Below, one piece after another: positions 7,635-13,849 of a stretch of DNA of 14,651 bases (positions are counted from its first letter, which is position 1; each line of letters begins with the position of its first letter). The position numbers and the translations under genes are program-made. The stretch is from Actinomycetes bacterium (lineage in GTDB: Bacteria > Actinomycetota > Actinomycetes > Actinomycetales > Cellulomonadaceae), in assembly GCA_023438885.1 (NCBI GenBank), contig JAEXPS010000185.1, forward strand, positions 1-14,651, read 5' to 3'. The notes beneath the pieces were generated by a model. That model did no database searches, had not been told where the DNA came from, and saw only the letters and a list, made by a program, of their open reading frames with translations.

Positions 7635-7650
7635 TCGAACATGTGTTCGT
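7635..7650. promoter_or_regulatory. LexA (SOS) box overlapping the dinB start
   Basis: TCGAACATGTGTTCGT matches the mycobacterial SOS consensus TCGAAC-N4-GTTCGA at 11 of 12 defined positions. Its inner 14 bases fully satisfy CGAACRNRYGTTYG. The arms CGAACA and TGTTCG are perfect inverted repeats around TG. The box covers both possible dinB start codons (GTG 7643, GTG 7649). LexA bound here would block transcription of dinB until the DNA damage response. Confidence 0.88.
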
Positions 7651-8854
7651 GTCAACGTCGTCGCCGCCGGTTCCGCGAGCCTCGATCCTGCACGCCGACC
7701 TGGACTCGTTCTACGCGTCCGTCGAGCAGCGCGACTCGCCGCGTCTGCGCGGCCGGCCGGTGGCCGTGGGAGGGGGCGTGGTGCTGGCCGCCTCGTACGA
7801 GGCGAAGCGGTGCGGCGTGGCCACGGCGATGGGGGCTCGGCAGGCGCGTGCCCTGTGCCCTGACCTGATCGTGGTGCGGCCGAGGTTCGACGCCTACGTC
7901 GCGGCCAGTCGGGCCGTGTTCGACCTGTTCCACCGCACCACGCCCGTCGTGCAGGGCGTCTCGATCGACGAGGCGTTCCTCGACGTCGGGGGTCTGCACC
8001 GGATCGACGTCGCGCCCCTCGAGATCGGCCGGCGCCTGCGGGCCCAGGTGCGTGACGACGTGGGTCTGCCGATCACGGTGGGCGTCGCCCGGACGCCGTT
8101 CCTCGCCAAGGTGGCCAGCCGGGTTGCCAAGCCGGACGGGCTGCTGCTGGTGGATCCGCAGCACGAGGAGGCCTTCCTGCACCCGCTGGCCGTGGAGCGC
8201 CTGTGGGGGGTGGGCGACGTGACAGCGGCGAAGCTGCACTCCTACGGGCTGCGCACGGCCGGGGACGTCGCGGCACTGCCACGGGCGGTGCTCGTCGGTG
8301 CGCTCGGCCCTGCGGCCGGGAGCCACCTGTTCGCCGTGGTGCACGGTGTCACACCGGAGCGCGTCGTCGTCGGGCGCGGGCGAGGGTCGGTGGGAGCCCA
8401 GCGCGCCCTCGGCCACGGTCCCCACCGGCCCGACGACGTGCGTGCGGCCCTGCTCGGGCTGGTCGACCGTGCCGGCCGGCGGATGCGCAAGGGTCACCAC
8501 GCCGCCCGCACCGTGGTGCTGCGGCTGCGGTTCGAGGACTACGGCCGCGCCACCCGCTCGCGCACGCTCACGCACCCGACGACCTCCCGCGAGGTGCTCG
8601 CCGCCGCGGCGGTCGACCTCCTCGACGCCGCAGGTCCGCTGATCCGCGAACGTGGCCTGACGCTCGTCGGCGTCGGGCTCACCCAACTGTCCCCGGACGC
8701 CTACCTGCAGGGCACCCTCGACCTCGAACCGGACCGCAGCGGCCTGCACGTGGCTCTGGACGCCGTCGCGGCGAAGTTCGGCACGGACTCCGTCACGCGT
8801 GCGGCCCTCCTGCGCACCGGTGCCGGGTGGGAGATGCCGGTGATCGACGCCTGA
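7643..8854 (+). CDS. dinB: DNA polymerase IV (DinB), Y-family translesion polymerase
   Basis: The product is 403 residues from GTG 7643, or 401 from GTG 7649; no earlier in-frame start exists. Active-site motifs are intact: HADLDSFYASVE with metal ligand Asp19 and probable steric-gate Tyr24, and SIDEAFLDV with Asp109-Glu110. Thumb helix-hairpin-helix motifs follow (LWGVGDVTAAKLHSYGLRT, about 186-204). A little finger lies at about 255-370. QGTLDL near the C-terminus may be the beta-clamp-binding motif, though it differs from the usual QLxLF. The enzyme performs translesion synthesis past minor-groove lesions and can cause -1 frameshifts. No Shine-Dalgarno precedes either GTG, and a LexA box covers the start. 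This points to a leaderless, SOS-induced transcript. The gene is convergent with the next gene, with only three bases between stops. Confidence 0.94.
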   Translation: MFVSTSSPPVPRASILHADLDSFYASVEQRDSPRLRGRPVAVGGGVVLAASYEAKRCGVATAMGARQARALCPDLIVVRPRFDAYVAASRAVFDLFHRTTPVVQGVSIDEAFLDVGGLHRIDVAPLEIGRRLRAQVRDDVGLPITVGVARTPFLAKVASRVAKPDGLLLVDPQHEEAFLHPLAVERLWGVGDVTAAKLHSYGLRTAGDVAALPRAVLVGALGPAAGSHLFAVVHGVTPERVVVGRGRGSVGAQRALGHGPHRPDDVRAALLGLVDRAGRRMRKGHHAARTVVLRLRFEDYGRATRSRTLTHPTTSREVLAAAAVDLLDAAGPLIRERGLTLVGVGLTQLSPDAYLQGTLDLEPDRSGLHVALDAVAAKFGTDSVTRAALLRTGAGWEMPVIDA

Positions 8855-8868
8855 GGCTCAGGTCGTCG
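8845..8868. terminator. Candidate bidirectional terminator between dinB and the KANL3-like hydrolase
   Basis: CGACG (8845-8849) plus CCTGA (8850-8854) pairs with TCAGG (8858-8862), a one-base T bulge at 8863, then CGTCG (8864-8868). The loop is GGC. Both stop codons (TGA 8852-8854 and the complement of TGA 8858-8860) are in the stem. There is no T-tract; the role is inferred from position between convergent genes. Confidence 0.45.
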
Positions 8869-9484
8869 TCGGCTTCCGGACGCCCGTCGACAGCCAGTCG
8901 CGGACGGCGGCAGCCACCCGCTTCTCGTCGCGCGGCGAGTGGTTGCCTGGCACGAAGACCGTGGCGACCGGACCTGCCACCGACGAGAACGCCGCCGTCA
9001 GCTCGTCCGGCGTGCCGAACGGGTCGCGCTCACCGGACACGACGAGCACGGGGATCTCGATGGGCGGCAGGTGCTCGACGCGCAGCCGGTCCGGCTTCCC
9101 GGGCGGGTGCAGCGGGTAGGACAGCAGCACGAGGCCGGCTGCCGGGAACCCGTCAGCGACCGCCATCGAGCACATGCGCCCGCCGAACGAGCGGCCGCCC
9201 AGGACGAGCCGGTCCGTCGGCACCCCGAGCTCGTCGGCGAACGCCGCCGCCTCCGCACGCAGGTGGGCGATCGCCGCCGGAGGGCGGTCCGGGGCCTTGA
9301 TGCCGGCGGCGCGGTGGGGGAACTCGATGCGGCGCACGGGGAGCGGTGCGAGGGCGGCCTCCACGGCGACGAGCGTGCGGTCGTCCCGCCCTCCGCCCGC
9401 GCCCGGGGCCAGCAGGACGCCCGCAGGGCTGAGCCCCGGCCCGGCGACCGTCGTGTCACGAGGCGGCGAGCTCACGCCGGCCAC
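8858..9484 (-). CDS. KANL3/Tex30-like alpha/beta hydrolase (dienelactone hydrolase-type)
   Basis: The product is 208 residues from GTG 9484. A second GTG at 9475 (residue 4) is also possible; neither has a clear Shine-Dalgarno. The oxyanion region is LLAPGAGGGRDD (24-35). The nucleophile elbow is GGRSFGGR (96-103, Ser99), the acid is Asp154 in SGERDPFG, and the His is His182 in GNHSP. The APGAGG start, GxSFGGR elbow and a GNHSP-type end are characteristic of the KANL3/Tex30 alpha/beta hydrolase-like family. Its bacterial members are uncharacterised cytoplasmic hydrolases. The catalytic triad looks complete. The Thr-rich end (PTTT) is part of the hairpin-forming region shared with dinB. The substrate is unknown. 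Confidence 0.85.
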   Translation of the reverse strand: MAGVSSPPRDTTVAGPGLSPAGVLLAPGAGGGRDDRTLVAVEAALAPLPVRRIEFPHRAAGIKAPDRPPAAIAHLRAEAAAFADELGVPTDRLVLGGRSFGGRMCSMAVADGFPAAGLVLLSYPLHPPGKPDRLRVEHLPPIEIPVLVVSGERDPFGTPDELTAAFSSVAGPVATVFVPGNHSPRDEKRVAAAVRDWLSTGVRKPTTT

Positions 9485-9624
9485 TCAAGCAGATGCCCGC
9501 GGCCGCAGCGAGTGCCCGACGGTGCAGGCGCTCTCGGCTCGCCCGATTTGCGGTGGCCATCCAACGGGGTGATGGTCGTGAGAGGTCAGGGGAGCGGCTG
9601 CCGGAGCGATGGCAACCGGTCCCC

Positions 9625-9643
9625 GGCCGATGTCGCTTCGGCC
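9625..9643. repeat. Inverted repeat in the leader of the envelope-protein operon
   Basis: GGCCGA (9625-9630) and TCGGCC (9638-9643) are perfect 6-base arms around TGTCGCT. It lies in the 199-base gap (9485-9683) between divergent genes, 40 bases before the ATG at 9684. No convincing -10 or -35 was seen in this gap. It may be an operator or an RNA hairpin. Confidence 0.3.
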
Positions 9644-9683
9644 CATAGCCCGTTCGTTGCGGGCATGGACGGGGAGGCGGCAC

Positions 9684-10412
9684 ATGAGCGAGACGAACCC
9701 ACCGACGTACGGCACCCAGTCACCTGCGGTCGGTGCAGGCGGGGCTCAGGATGCGAAGGATCGAGCGGCGGATGTCGCGTCGCACGCCGGCGAGGCCGCC
9801 CGGGACGTGACGCGCGAGGCCGGCGAGCTGGCCCGCGAGGTGGCGACCGAGGCGAAGCAGCGGGCGGGCACCTTGCTCGACCAGGCGAAGACCGAGGTCG
9901 GAGAGCAAGCCTCCGTCCAGCAGGAGCGGGCCGTTCGTGGCCTTCGGAGCTTCGGCGACGAGCTCGGCCGGATGAGCACGGCCACCACCGACCCGGGCTA
10001 CGCGTCGGACCTCGCCGAGCGCGGGTCCGAGCTCGCCGCGCGGATGGCCAGCTGGCTCGAGCAGCGCCAGCCCGGGGACGTGGTCCGGGAGGTCGCCGAG
10101 TTCGGCCGGCGCAAGCCGGGCGTGTTCCTGGCCATCGCGGCGGGCGCGGGGGTCGCCGCCGGCCGGCTGTTGCGCGGCGCGACGGAGGCCAGCTCGGAGT
10201 CGTCGGACACGCCGAGGCATGGCTACACGGGCACGACGCCCGCGGTCGGCGCCCCTCTGCAGGGTGCCGCATCGACGCCCAGACCTTCCCCGACGGGTAC
10301 GTCTGTCGCGGAGGACCCCTACGGGCGTACGCCGACCCGTCCTGTCGGGACGCCCTCGACGGGATCTCCCGGCGTCTCCACGGGAGGCGGCGGCCATGTC
10401 CCAGGCGTCTGA
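9684..10412 (+). CDS. Amphipathic LEA-like helical protein with one C-terminal-half hydrophobic segment
   Basis: The product is 242 residues. ATG 9684 has GGGGAGG at 9671-9677, six bases upstream; this decides against an Arg-rich extension from 9609. Residues 20-75 are an Ala/Glu/Lys/Arg-rich amphipathic helix with heptad/11-mer spacing, such as AGELAREVATEAKQRAG. It resembles LEA and apolipoprotein-like proteins. A short hydrophobic helix, VFLAIAAGAGVAAG (147-160), follows GRRKPG, and the tail (170-242) is a low-complexity Gly/Pro/Ser/Thr stretch. No signal peptide is visible. It is first in a three-gene overlapping operon with a holin-like and a DUF3618 protein, a set found together in many actinobacteria. 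I do not know a proven function. A membrane-surface or envelope-stress role is only an inference. Confidence 0.82.
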   Translation: MSETNPPTYGTQSPAVGAGGAQDAKDRAADVASHAGEAARDVTREAGELAREVATEAKQRAGTLLDQAKTEVGEQASVQQERAVRGLRSFGDELGRMSTATTDPGYASDLAERGSELAARMASWLEQRQPGDVVREVAEFGRRKPGVFLAIAAGAGVAAGRLLRGATEASSESSDTPRHGYTGTTPAVGAPLQGAASTPRPSPTGTSVAEDPYGRTPTRPVGTPSTGSPGVSTGGGGHVPGV

Positions 10413-10872
10413 CCCGACACAGCACGGCGTCGGCCACGTCGGCGCTCACGCCGCCGGGGCACCGCCACCGGAACCTCGCCAGGAGTCGGACGAGCAGAGC
10501 CTCGGCGAGCTCTTCGCCGAGGTGAGCCGCGACCTGTCGACGTTGGTACGCCAGGAGATGGAGCTGGCGAGAGCCGAGGCGATGGTCTCGGTCAAGCGGG
10601 TCGGCAAGGGCGCGGGCATGGTCGGAGGAGCCGGCTACGCCGGCAGCATGGCGATCCTGTTCGTGTCCCTCGCCGCCTGGTGGGGGCTCGGCACCGTCAT
10701 CGGCTTCGGCTGGTCGGCGCTCGTCGTCGCGGCGGTGTGGGCCGTGGTGGCGGCGGTGCTGGCCGTCCGGGGCCGCGCGGCGCTGAAGAGCTCGCGAGGG
10801 ATGGGGGAGACCGTCGACTCGCTCAAGAAGATCCCGAACGCTTTGCGGGGGCATGAAGAGGAGAACCGATGA
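10396..10872 (+). CDS. Phage-holin-superfamily-like membrane protein (DUF1469/Actinobacterial holin-X type)
   Basis: The product is 158 residues. ATG 10396 overlaps the preceding gene by 17 bases, with GGAGG at 10382-10386. A polar N-terminus (1-35) leads to the conserved motif SLGELFAEVSRDLSTLVRQE (35-54), continuing MELARAEA. Two transmembrane helices follow at about 78-96 and 100-124, then a basic and polar C-terminus with DSLKKIPNAL (141-150). This is the layout of the DUF1469 'phage holin family' proteins. They are chromosomal membrane proteins in actinobacteria and not evidence of a prophage, and no phage genes lie nearby. The stop overlaps the next start (ATGA at 10869-10872), so the two genes are probably translationally coupled. 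The function is unknown. Confidence 0.87.
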   Translation: MSQASDPTQHGVGHVGAHAAGAPPPEPRQESDEQSLGELFAEVSRDLSTLVRQEMELARAEAMVSVKRVGKGAGMVGGAGYAGSMAILFVSLAAWWGLGTVIGFGWSALVVAAVWAVVAAVLAVRGRAALKSSRGMGETVDSLKKIPNALRGHEEENR

Positions 10873-11519
10873 TGAGCAGCGACCCAGAGGACATCCGCGC
10901 GGACATCGAGCGGACCAGGGGAGAGCTGAGCCGGGATGTCGACACCCTCGGCTCCAGGGTGCGGCCGGGCTCGATCGCACGGCGCCAGGCGGGCCGAGCA
11001 CGAGGGGCCATGACGCGGGTGCGCGAGCGGGTCATGGGCACGGCGCAGGACATGGCGTCGGGCGTCGGTGATGCGGCCAGCGGTGTGGGCGAGTCGGCGC
11101 GCGACGCGGTCAGCCAGACCCGCCAGACGCTTGCCGACACTCCCGACATGGTGCGGGAGCGGACCGAGGGGAACCCCCTCGCGGCCGGCCTGGTCGCGTT
11201 CGGTCTCGGCCTGCTGGTCGGATCGTTGGTGCCCGCCACGCAGGCCGAGGCCAAGGCTGCGCGCAGCCTCCAGGATGCCGCGGCACCGCTCGTGGACCAG
11301 GCCAAGGAGATGGCGCAGACCGTCTCCGAGGACATGCGCGAGCCGGCGCGCCAGAGCGTCGAGGCGCTGCGGGAGTCCGTCACCGAGGCAGGCCAGCAGC
11401 TCGCCTCGCACGGCAAGGAGGCGGCCTCCGGGGTCCTCGAGCACGGCAAGGAGGCGGCGTCCGAGCAGCAGGGTGGGACCGAGCAGGGGCGTCCGGCCGC
11501 CGGCGGAGTCACCACCTGA
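10869..11519 (+). CDS. DUF3618 membrane-anchored protein
   Basis: The product is 216 residues from ATG 10869; an adjacent ATG at 10872 is equally possible. GAGGAG lies about six bases upstream. The DUF3618 signature is at the N-terminus: PEDIRADIERTRGELSRDVD (6-25), continuing TLGSRVRP. A basic segment (32-56) follows, then an Ala/Gly/Ser amphipathic region, a single transmembrane helix NPLAAGLVAFGLGLLVGSL (102-120), and a helical Glu/Ala/Gln-rich C-terminus. The segment HGKEAAS occurs twice, 11 residues apart (181-187 and 192-198). DUF3618 proteins are uncharacterised and commonly sit next to DUF1469 genes, as here. Its start overlaps the upstream stop. The stop codon lies in a perfect inverted repeat shared with the convergent lipoprotein gene. 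Confidence 0.88.
   Translation: MMSSDPEDIRADIERTRGELSRDVDTLGSRVRPGSIARRQAGRARGAMTRVRERVMGTAQDMASGVGDAASGVGESARDAVSQTRQTLADTPDMVRERTEGNPLAAGLVAFGLGLLVGSLVPATQAEAKAARSLQDAAAPLVDQAKEMAQTVSEDMREPARQSVEALRESVTEAGQQLASHGKEAASGVLEHGKEAASEQQGGTEQGRPAAGGVTT
11408..11458 (+). repeat. 18-bp direct repeat, 33-bp period, inside the DUF3618 gene
   Basis: GCACGGCAAGGAGGCGGC occurs at 11408-11425 and again at 11441-11458. The period is 33 bases, or 11 codons, and it encodes the repeated HGKEAAS. An 11-residue period is that of LEA/apolipoprotein-type amphipathic helices, so this looks like a recent internal duplication. Confidence 0.75.
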
Positions 11520-11537
11520 CCGCCAGGGTCAGGTGGT
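11511..11537. terminator. Bidirectional terminator candidate: perfect 11-bp inverted repeat
   Basis: ACCACCTGACC (11511-11521) and GGTCAGGTGGT (11527-11537) are perfect complements around a five-base loop GCCAG. Both opposing stop codons (11517-11519 and 11529-11531) lie in the arms, and so do the last Thr-Thr codons of both proteins. There is no T-tract. Strength and position favour a shared terminator. Confidence 0.65.
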
Positions 11538-12701
11538 CGCGGACGGTTCGGGCTCGCTCGGCTCGTCGGACGGTTCGGGTTCGGGCTGCGGTGCGGTCGC
11601 GTCGGTGAGGGCCTTCTCGAACGCCGCGATGGTCGCCGCGTCGACCATGCCGGTCGGCTCGACACCGAGATCCGTCTGGAGTCGCTGGAGGGCGGCGGTC
11701 AGCTCGTCCGACGGCTCACCGTCGATGGGGCCGTCCCAGTAGCCAGCCAGGTGCAGGGTCTGCTGGAGCGCCGCGGTCGTGGCGACGGCGGTCTGCGCCG
11801 CCTCGCCGCCCTTCGCGACGAGGTCCTCCTGGAGTGCAGCCGCGGTGGCCTTGTCGACCCATCCGGTCTCCGGCAGTCCATGCGCCTTCTGGAGCGCCTG
11901 CACCGCCGCGGTGGTGGCCGGGCCGTAGATGCCGTCGACGGGCCCCGCGTCGTACCCGGCGTCCGTGAGCGCCTGCTGCAACGTCGCGGTGTACGAGGCA
12001 ATGGACTGCTGTGCCGCCAGCGCCTGCTCGTCCGTGAGGCACCCGGCCTGCGCGACGAGCTGGAGCCACGCCATCTCCAGCGCCACGGCCGCGGAGTTGA
12101 ACTGCTGCGAGGCCTCACGCAGCGGTGTCTCGTCCGAGATGCCTCGCTGGGCGTCGGTCAGCTCCGAGTCGGCCTGCTTGACGCGGGCGACGGTGTCCGC
12201 AGGGGCGAGGGCCACCGCCGTGACCGTGGGACTCGGCTCGACGGGCTGGACGGTCGCTCCGGCGCTGGCCGCAGCCGCGGCCTCCAGCGCGGCGAGGTCC
12301 GCCTGCGCCTGCACGAGCTCGTTCTGTGCGTCCGCGACGGCCTCTCGGGCCTCTTGCGCCGCCTGTCCGGCGCTCATCGCCTCGTCCCGCGGCTCGCGCA
12401 GGTCGCTGCCCCCGGCGACGACGTCGCCGACCGTCGGCGCCTCACCGGTGAGCACGTCGCCGTACCGGTCGATGGCCTGCACGTAGTCGGCGCCGCTGGC
12501 GCAGAAGGCGTTCGTCGCATCTGCGGACGCTTGCTCGGCGTCGGCGAGCGCGGACTCCTTGGCGACCACCTGGGCCTGCGCCAGCTGCAGATCGCTCTGG
12601 TCCTCGGTGCCGCTGCTGCACCCCGCGAGAAGCGCCACCGCCGCCGCCGCCGCCGCGGCCGGGCGCCTGCCTGCAGATGTTCGAACCGAGCTCACCGTCA
12701 C
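11529..12701 (-). CDS. Lipoprotein with two peptidoglycan-binding modules and coiled coils
   Basis: The product is 390 residues from GTG 12701, with GGAGGGGG just upstream on the minus strand; GTG 12695 (residue 3) is an alternative. The N-terminus is a lipoprotein signal: basic GRR, an Ala-rich hydrophobic core, and lipobox LLAGC (24-28, Cys28). Mature-protein helices at about 36-65 and 107-146 are Ala/Gln/Glu-rich and probably coiled coil. Two PG_binding_1-like modules follow. The first is at about 231-293, with ALTDAGYDAGPVDGIYGPAT. The second is at about 306-365, with LHLAGYWDGPIDG. The acidic Pro/Glu/Ser tail is at 371-390. Cys67 and Cys221 could form a disulfide. There is no catalytic domain, so a cell-wall anchoring or scaffold role is likelier than hydrolysis. 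It is the last gene of a four-gene minus-strand run. Confidence 0.87.
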   Translation of the reverse strand: MTVSSVRTSAGRRPAAAAAAAVALLAGCSSGTEDQSDLQLAQAQVVAKESALADAEQASADATNAFCASGADYVQAIDRYGDVLTGEAPTVGDVVAGGSDLREPRDEAMSAGQAAQEAREAVADAQNELVQAQADLAALEAAAAASAGATVQPVEPSPTVTAVALAPADTVARVKQADSELTDAQRGISDETPLREASQQFNSAAVALEMAWLQLVAQAGCLTDEQALAAQQSIASYTATLQQALTDAGYDAGPVDGIYGPATTAAVQALQKAHGLPETGWVDKATAAALQEDLVAKGGEAAQTAVATTAALQQTLHLAGYWDGPIDGEPSDELTAALQRLQTDLGVEPTGMVDAATIAAFEKALTDATAPQPEPEPSDEPSEPEPSATT

Positions 12702-12775
12702 ATCCCCCTCCGCCGTCGTGGATGCGCCCGGCAGAACCGGACAGCGGCACCGTGGCTGAGGCCCCGGTCGCCCGC

Positions 12776-12794
12776 ATCACCCTCCGAGGGGGAT
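12776..12794. repeat. Imperfect palindrome in the 114-base gap between two lipoprotein genes
   Basis: ATC-A-CCCTC-C-GAGGG-G-GAT: perfect arms CCCTC/GAGGG and ATC/GAT interrupted by one mismatch. It lies 22 bases after the stop of the small lipoprotein gene and 75 bases before the peptidoglycan-binding lipoprotein start. It could be an operator or a weak terminator. No clear promoter was seen in the rest of the gap. Confidence 0.3.
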
Positions 12795-12815
12795 CGCTCG
12801 CCGAGGGCGGGTGCC

Positions 12816-13139
12816 TCAGCGCCGCCCGGCTCGACGTGCGCCGAGCGGGCCGCCGAAGACCATCGCGATGCCGAGCACGAACCCGACGTCGTACCAGTTG
12901 CCGTTGTTGTGCACCTCGTACGGCGTCACGGTGGCGGTGAACAGGGACACGATCCAGGTGATCGGCAGGATGATCCCGTGCCACAGGCCGAGCCAGAACC
13001 CGGCCGGGCTCTCCGATCCCGGAGGTGGCGTGCCGACCTCGGGGTTGGGGCCGGCCGCGCAGGCGGCGAGCAGCACCAGCACCGCGACCGTGCCGGCCAC
13101 CAGGGCCAGCCGGATGCGACGGTCTTTCGTGGGCTCCAT
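12816..13139 (-). CDS. Small conserved membrane lipoprotein of unknown function
   Basis: The product is 107 residues from ATG 13139. A GTG at 13175 would add 12 polar residues and is less likely. The N-terminus MEPTKDRRIR is followed by a hydrophobic stretch and a lipobox-like LAAC (24-27), so it may be a lipoprotein. A GFWLGLWHGIILPITWIVSLF segment (48-68, 21 residues; key residues W49, W53, H54) is a probable transmembrane helix. The conserved VTPYEVHNNGNWYDVGFVLG (71-90) leads to a second hydrophobic stretch that ends MVFGGPLG. The WHG...SLF...YEVHNNG.WYD pattern recurs in uncharacterised small proteins of several bacteria, as I recall; I do not know a function. It sits between the hydrolase and the peptidoglycan-binding lipoprotein in the same direction. 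Confidence 0.75.
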   Translation of the reverse strand: MEPTKDRRIRLALVAGTVAVLVLLAACAAGPNPEVGTPPPGSESPAGFWLGLWHGIILPITWIVSLFTATVTPYEVHNNGNWYDVGFVLGIAMVFGGPLGARRAGRR

Positions 13140-13150
13140 GCCGTCACCCT

Positions 13151-13162
13151 GGCACCGGTGCC
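13151..13162. repeat. Perfect 12-bp palindrome upstream of the small lipoprotein gene
   Basis: GGCACCGGTGCC is its own reverse complement. It lies 12 bases before ATG 13139 (minus strand), next to the weak Shine-Dalgarno AGGGTGA (13150-13144), and 29 bases after the hydrolase stop. A dimeric regulator site is possible. A palindrome of this length can also occur by chance in such GC-rich DNA. Confidence 0.3.
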
Positions 13163-13190
13163 CCCGGCGCGCCACGTAGCCCGGGCGGCG

Positions 13191-13838
13191 TCAGCCGCGA
13201 GGGGCCAGGCGCAGCTCGCTCAGCGCGTCGAGCAGCGTGGAGGTGAACGCCGCCGGCCGGTGCGTGTTGACGTCGTGCCCGGCCCCGGGAACCACGGTCA
13301 GCCGCGCGTAGGGCGCGGCGCGCAGGTAGCGGCGCTCATCGAGCCGCAGGGGATCGCGCTGCCCGTTGACCAGCCAGACCGGCATCGCGAGCCGACGCAG
13401 GTCCGCCAGCGGGGAGTAGCCGGCCAGGGCGGCGAGCATGTCGGTGACCACGTGCCACCCGCCGACGTGGAACCGGTCCGCCACCCGGGCGGCCACGCGC
13501 CGGTAGAGCCCCAGCGGCTTCCCTTTGATCTCGGTGGAGCACCCCGCCAGGACCACCCCGGCGATCCGGTCGCCGTGCCGGCCGGCGTAGGCCAGCGACG
13601 TGTACCCGCCCAGAGAGAGGCCGACGAGCAGCGGGGGTCGGTCGCAGGAGCTCACGGCGTCGTCGATCGCAGCCAGCGCGCCCTCGAAGGTGAACCGCTC
13701 GTCGCGGCGGGTGCCGTGCCCCGGCAGGTCGACGGCGACGACAGGGTGCCCGTGGACCCGCAGCGCGGCGGCCTGCGGCTCCCAGATGGCGGAGGAGGTA
13801 CGAGTGCCGTGCACGAGCACGACGGGGCGGCGGGGGAT
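13191..13838 (-). CDS. Alpha/beta-fold hydrolase, probable non-canonical ATC start
   Basis: From ATC 13838 the product is 215 residues. The first conventional start, GTG 13820, would give 209 residues beginning inside the first beta strand. Motifs numbered from GTG: oxyanion strand LVHGTRTSS (2-10), DLPGHGTRRDER (31-42), nucleophile elbow GLSLGG (67-72, Ser69), acid in NGQRDPLRLDE (Asp155), and His in GAGHDVNTHRP (His182). The triad is complete. It belongs to the AB_hydrolase_1/6 type with no signal peptide, and the substrate is unknown. The start is odd: AGGAG (13849-13845) has ideal spacing, six bases, to an in-frame ATC, giving IPRRPVVLVHG. GTG 13820 lies 24 bases away and has no Shine-Dalgarno. 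No ATG, GTG or TTG occurs upstream in frame. Confidence 0.83.
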   Translation of the reverse strand: MPRRPVVLVHGTRTSSAIWEPQAAALRVHGHPVVAVDLPGHGTRRDERFTFEGALAAIDDAVSSCDRPPLLVGLSLGGYTSLAYAGRHGDRIAGVVLAGCSTEIKGKPLGLYRRVAARVADRFHVGGWHVVTDMLAALAGYSPLADLRRLAMPVWLVNGQRDPLRLDERRYLRAAPYARLTVVPGAGHDVNTHRPAAFTSTLLDALSELRLAPRG

Positions 13839-13849
13839 GGCGGGCTCCT
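13836..13849 (-). promoter_or_regulatory. Shine-Dalgarno AGGAG before an ATC codon
   Basis: On the minus strand AGGAG (13849-13845) is followed by six bases and then ATC (13838-13836) in frame with the alpha/beta hydrolase. The spacing is optimal for initiation. This is the evidence for the non-canonical start and could also reflect a G-to-C change in an original ATG. Confidence 0.5.

Noticed and set aside
9609..9683. Upstream start for the LEA-like protein
   Set aside because: It adds 25 Arg-rich residues without conservation features. ATG 9684 has GGGGAGG at ideal spacing.
10396..10872. Holin-like gene as part of a prophage
   Set aside because: No endolysin or other phage gene lies near it. 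DUF1469-type proteins are ordinary chromosomal membrane proteins in actinobacteria.
12678..12690. TGTTCGAACC near the lipoprotein start as a LexA box
   Set aside because: The half sites are in the wrong order and have no four-base spacer, so it does not fit CGAAC-N4-GTTCG.
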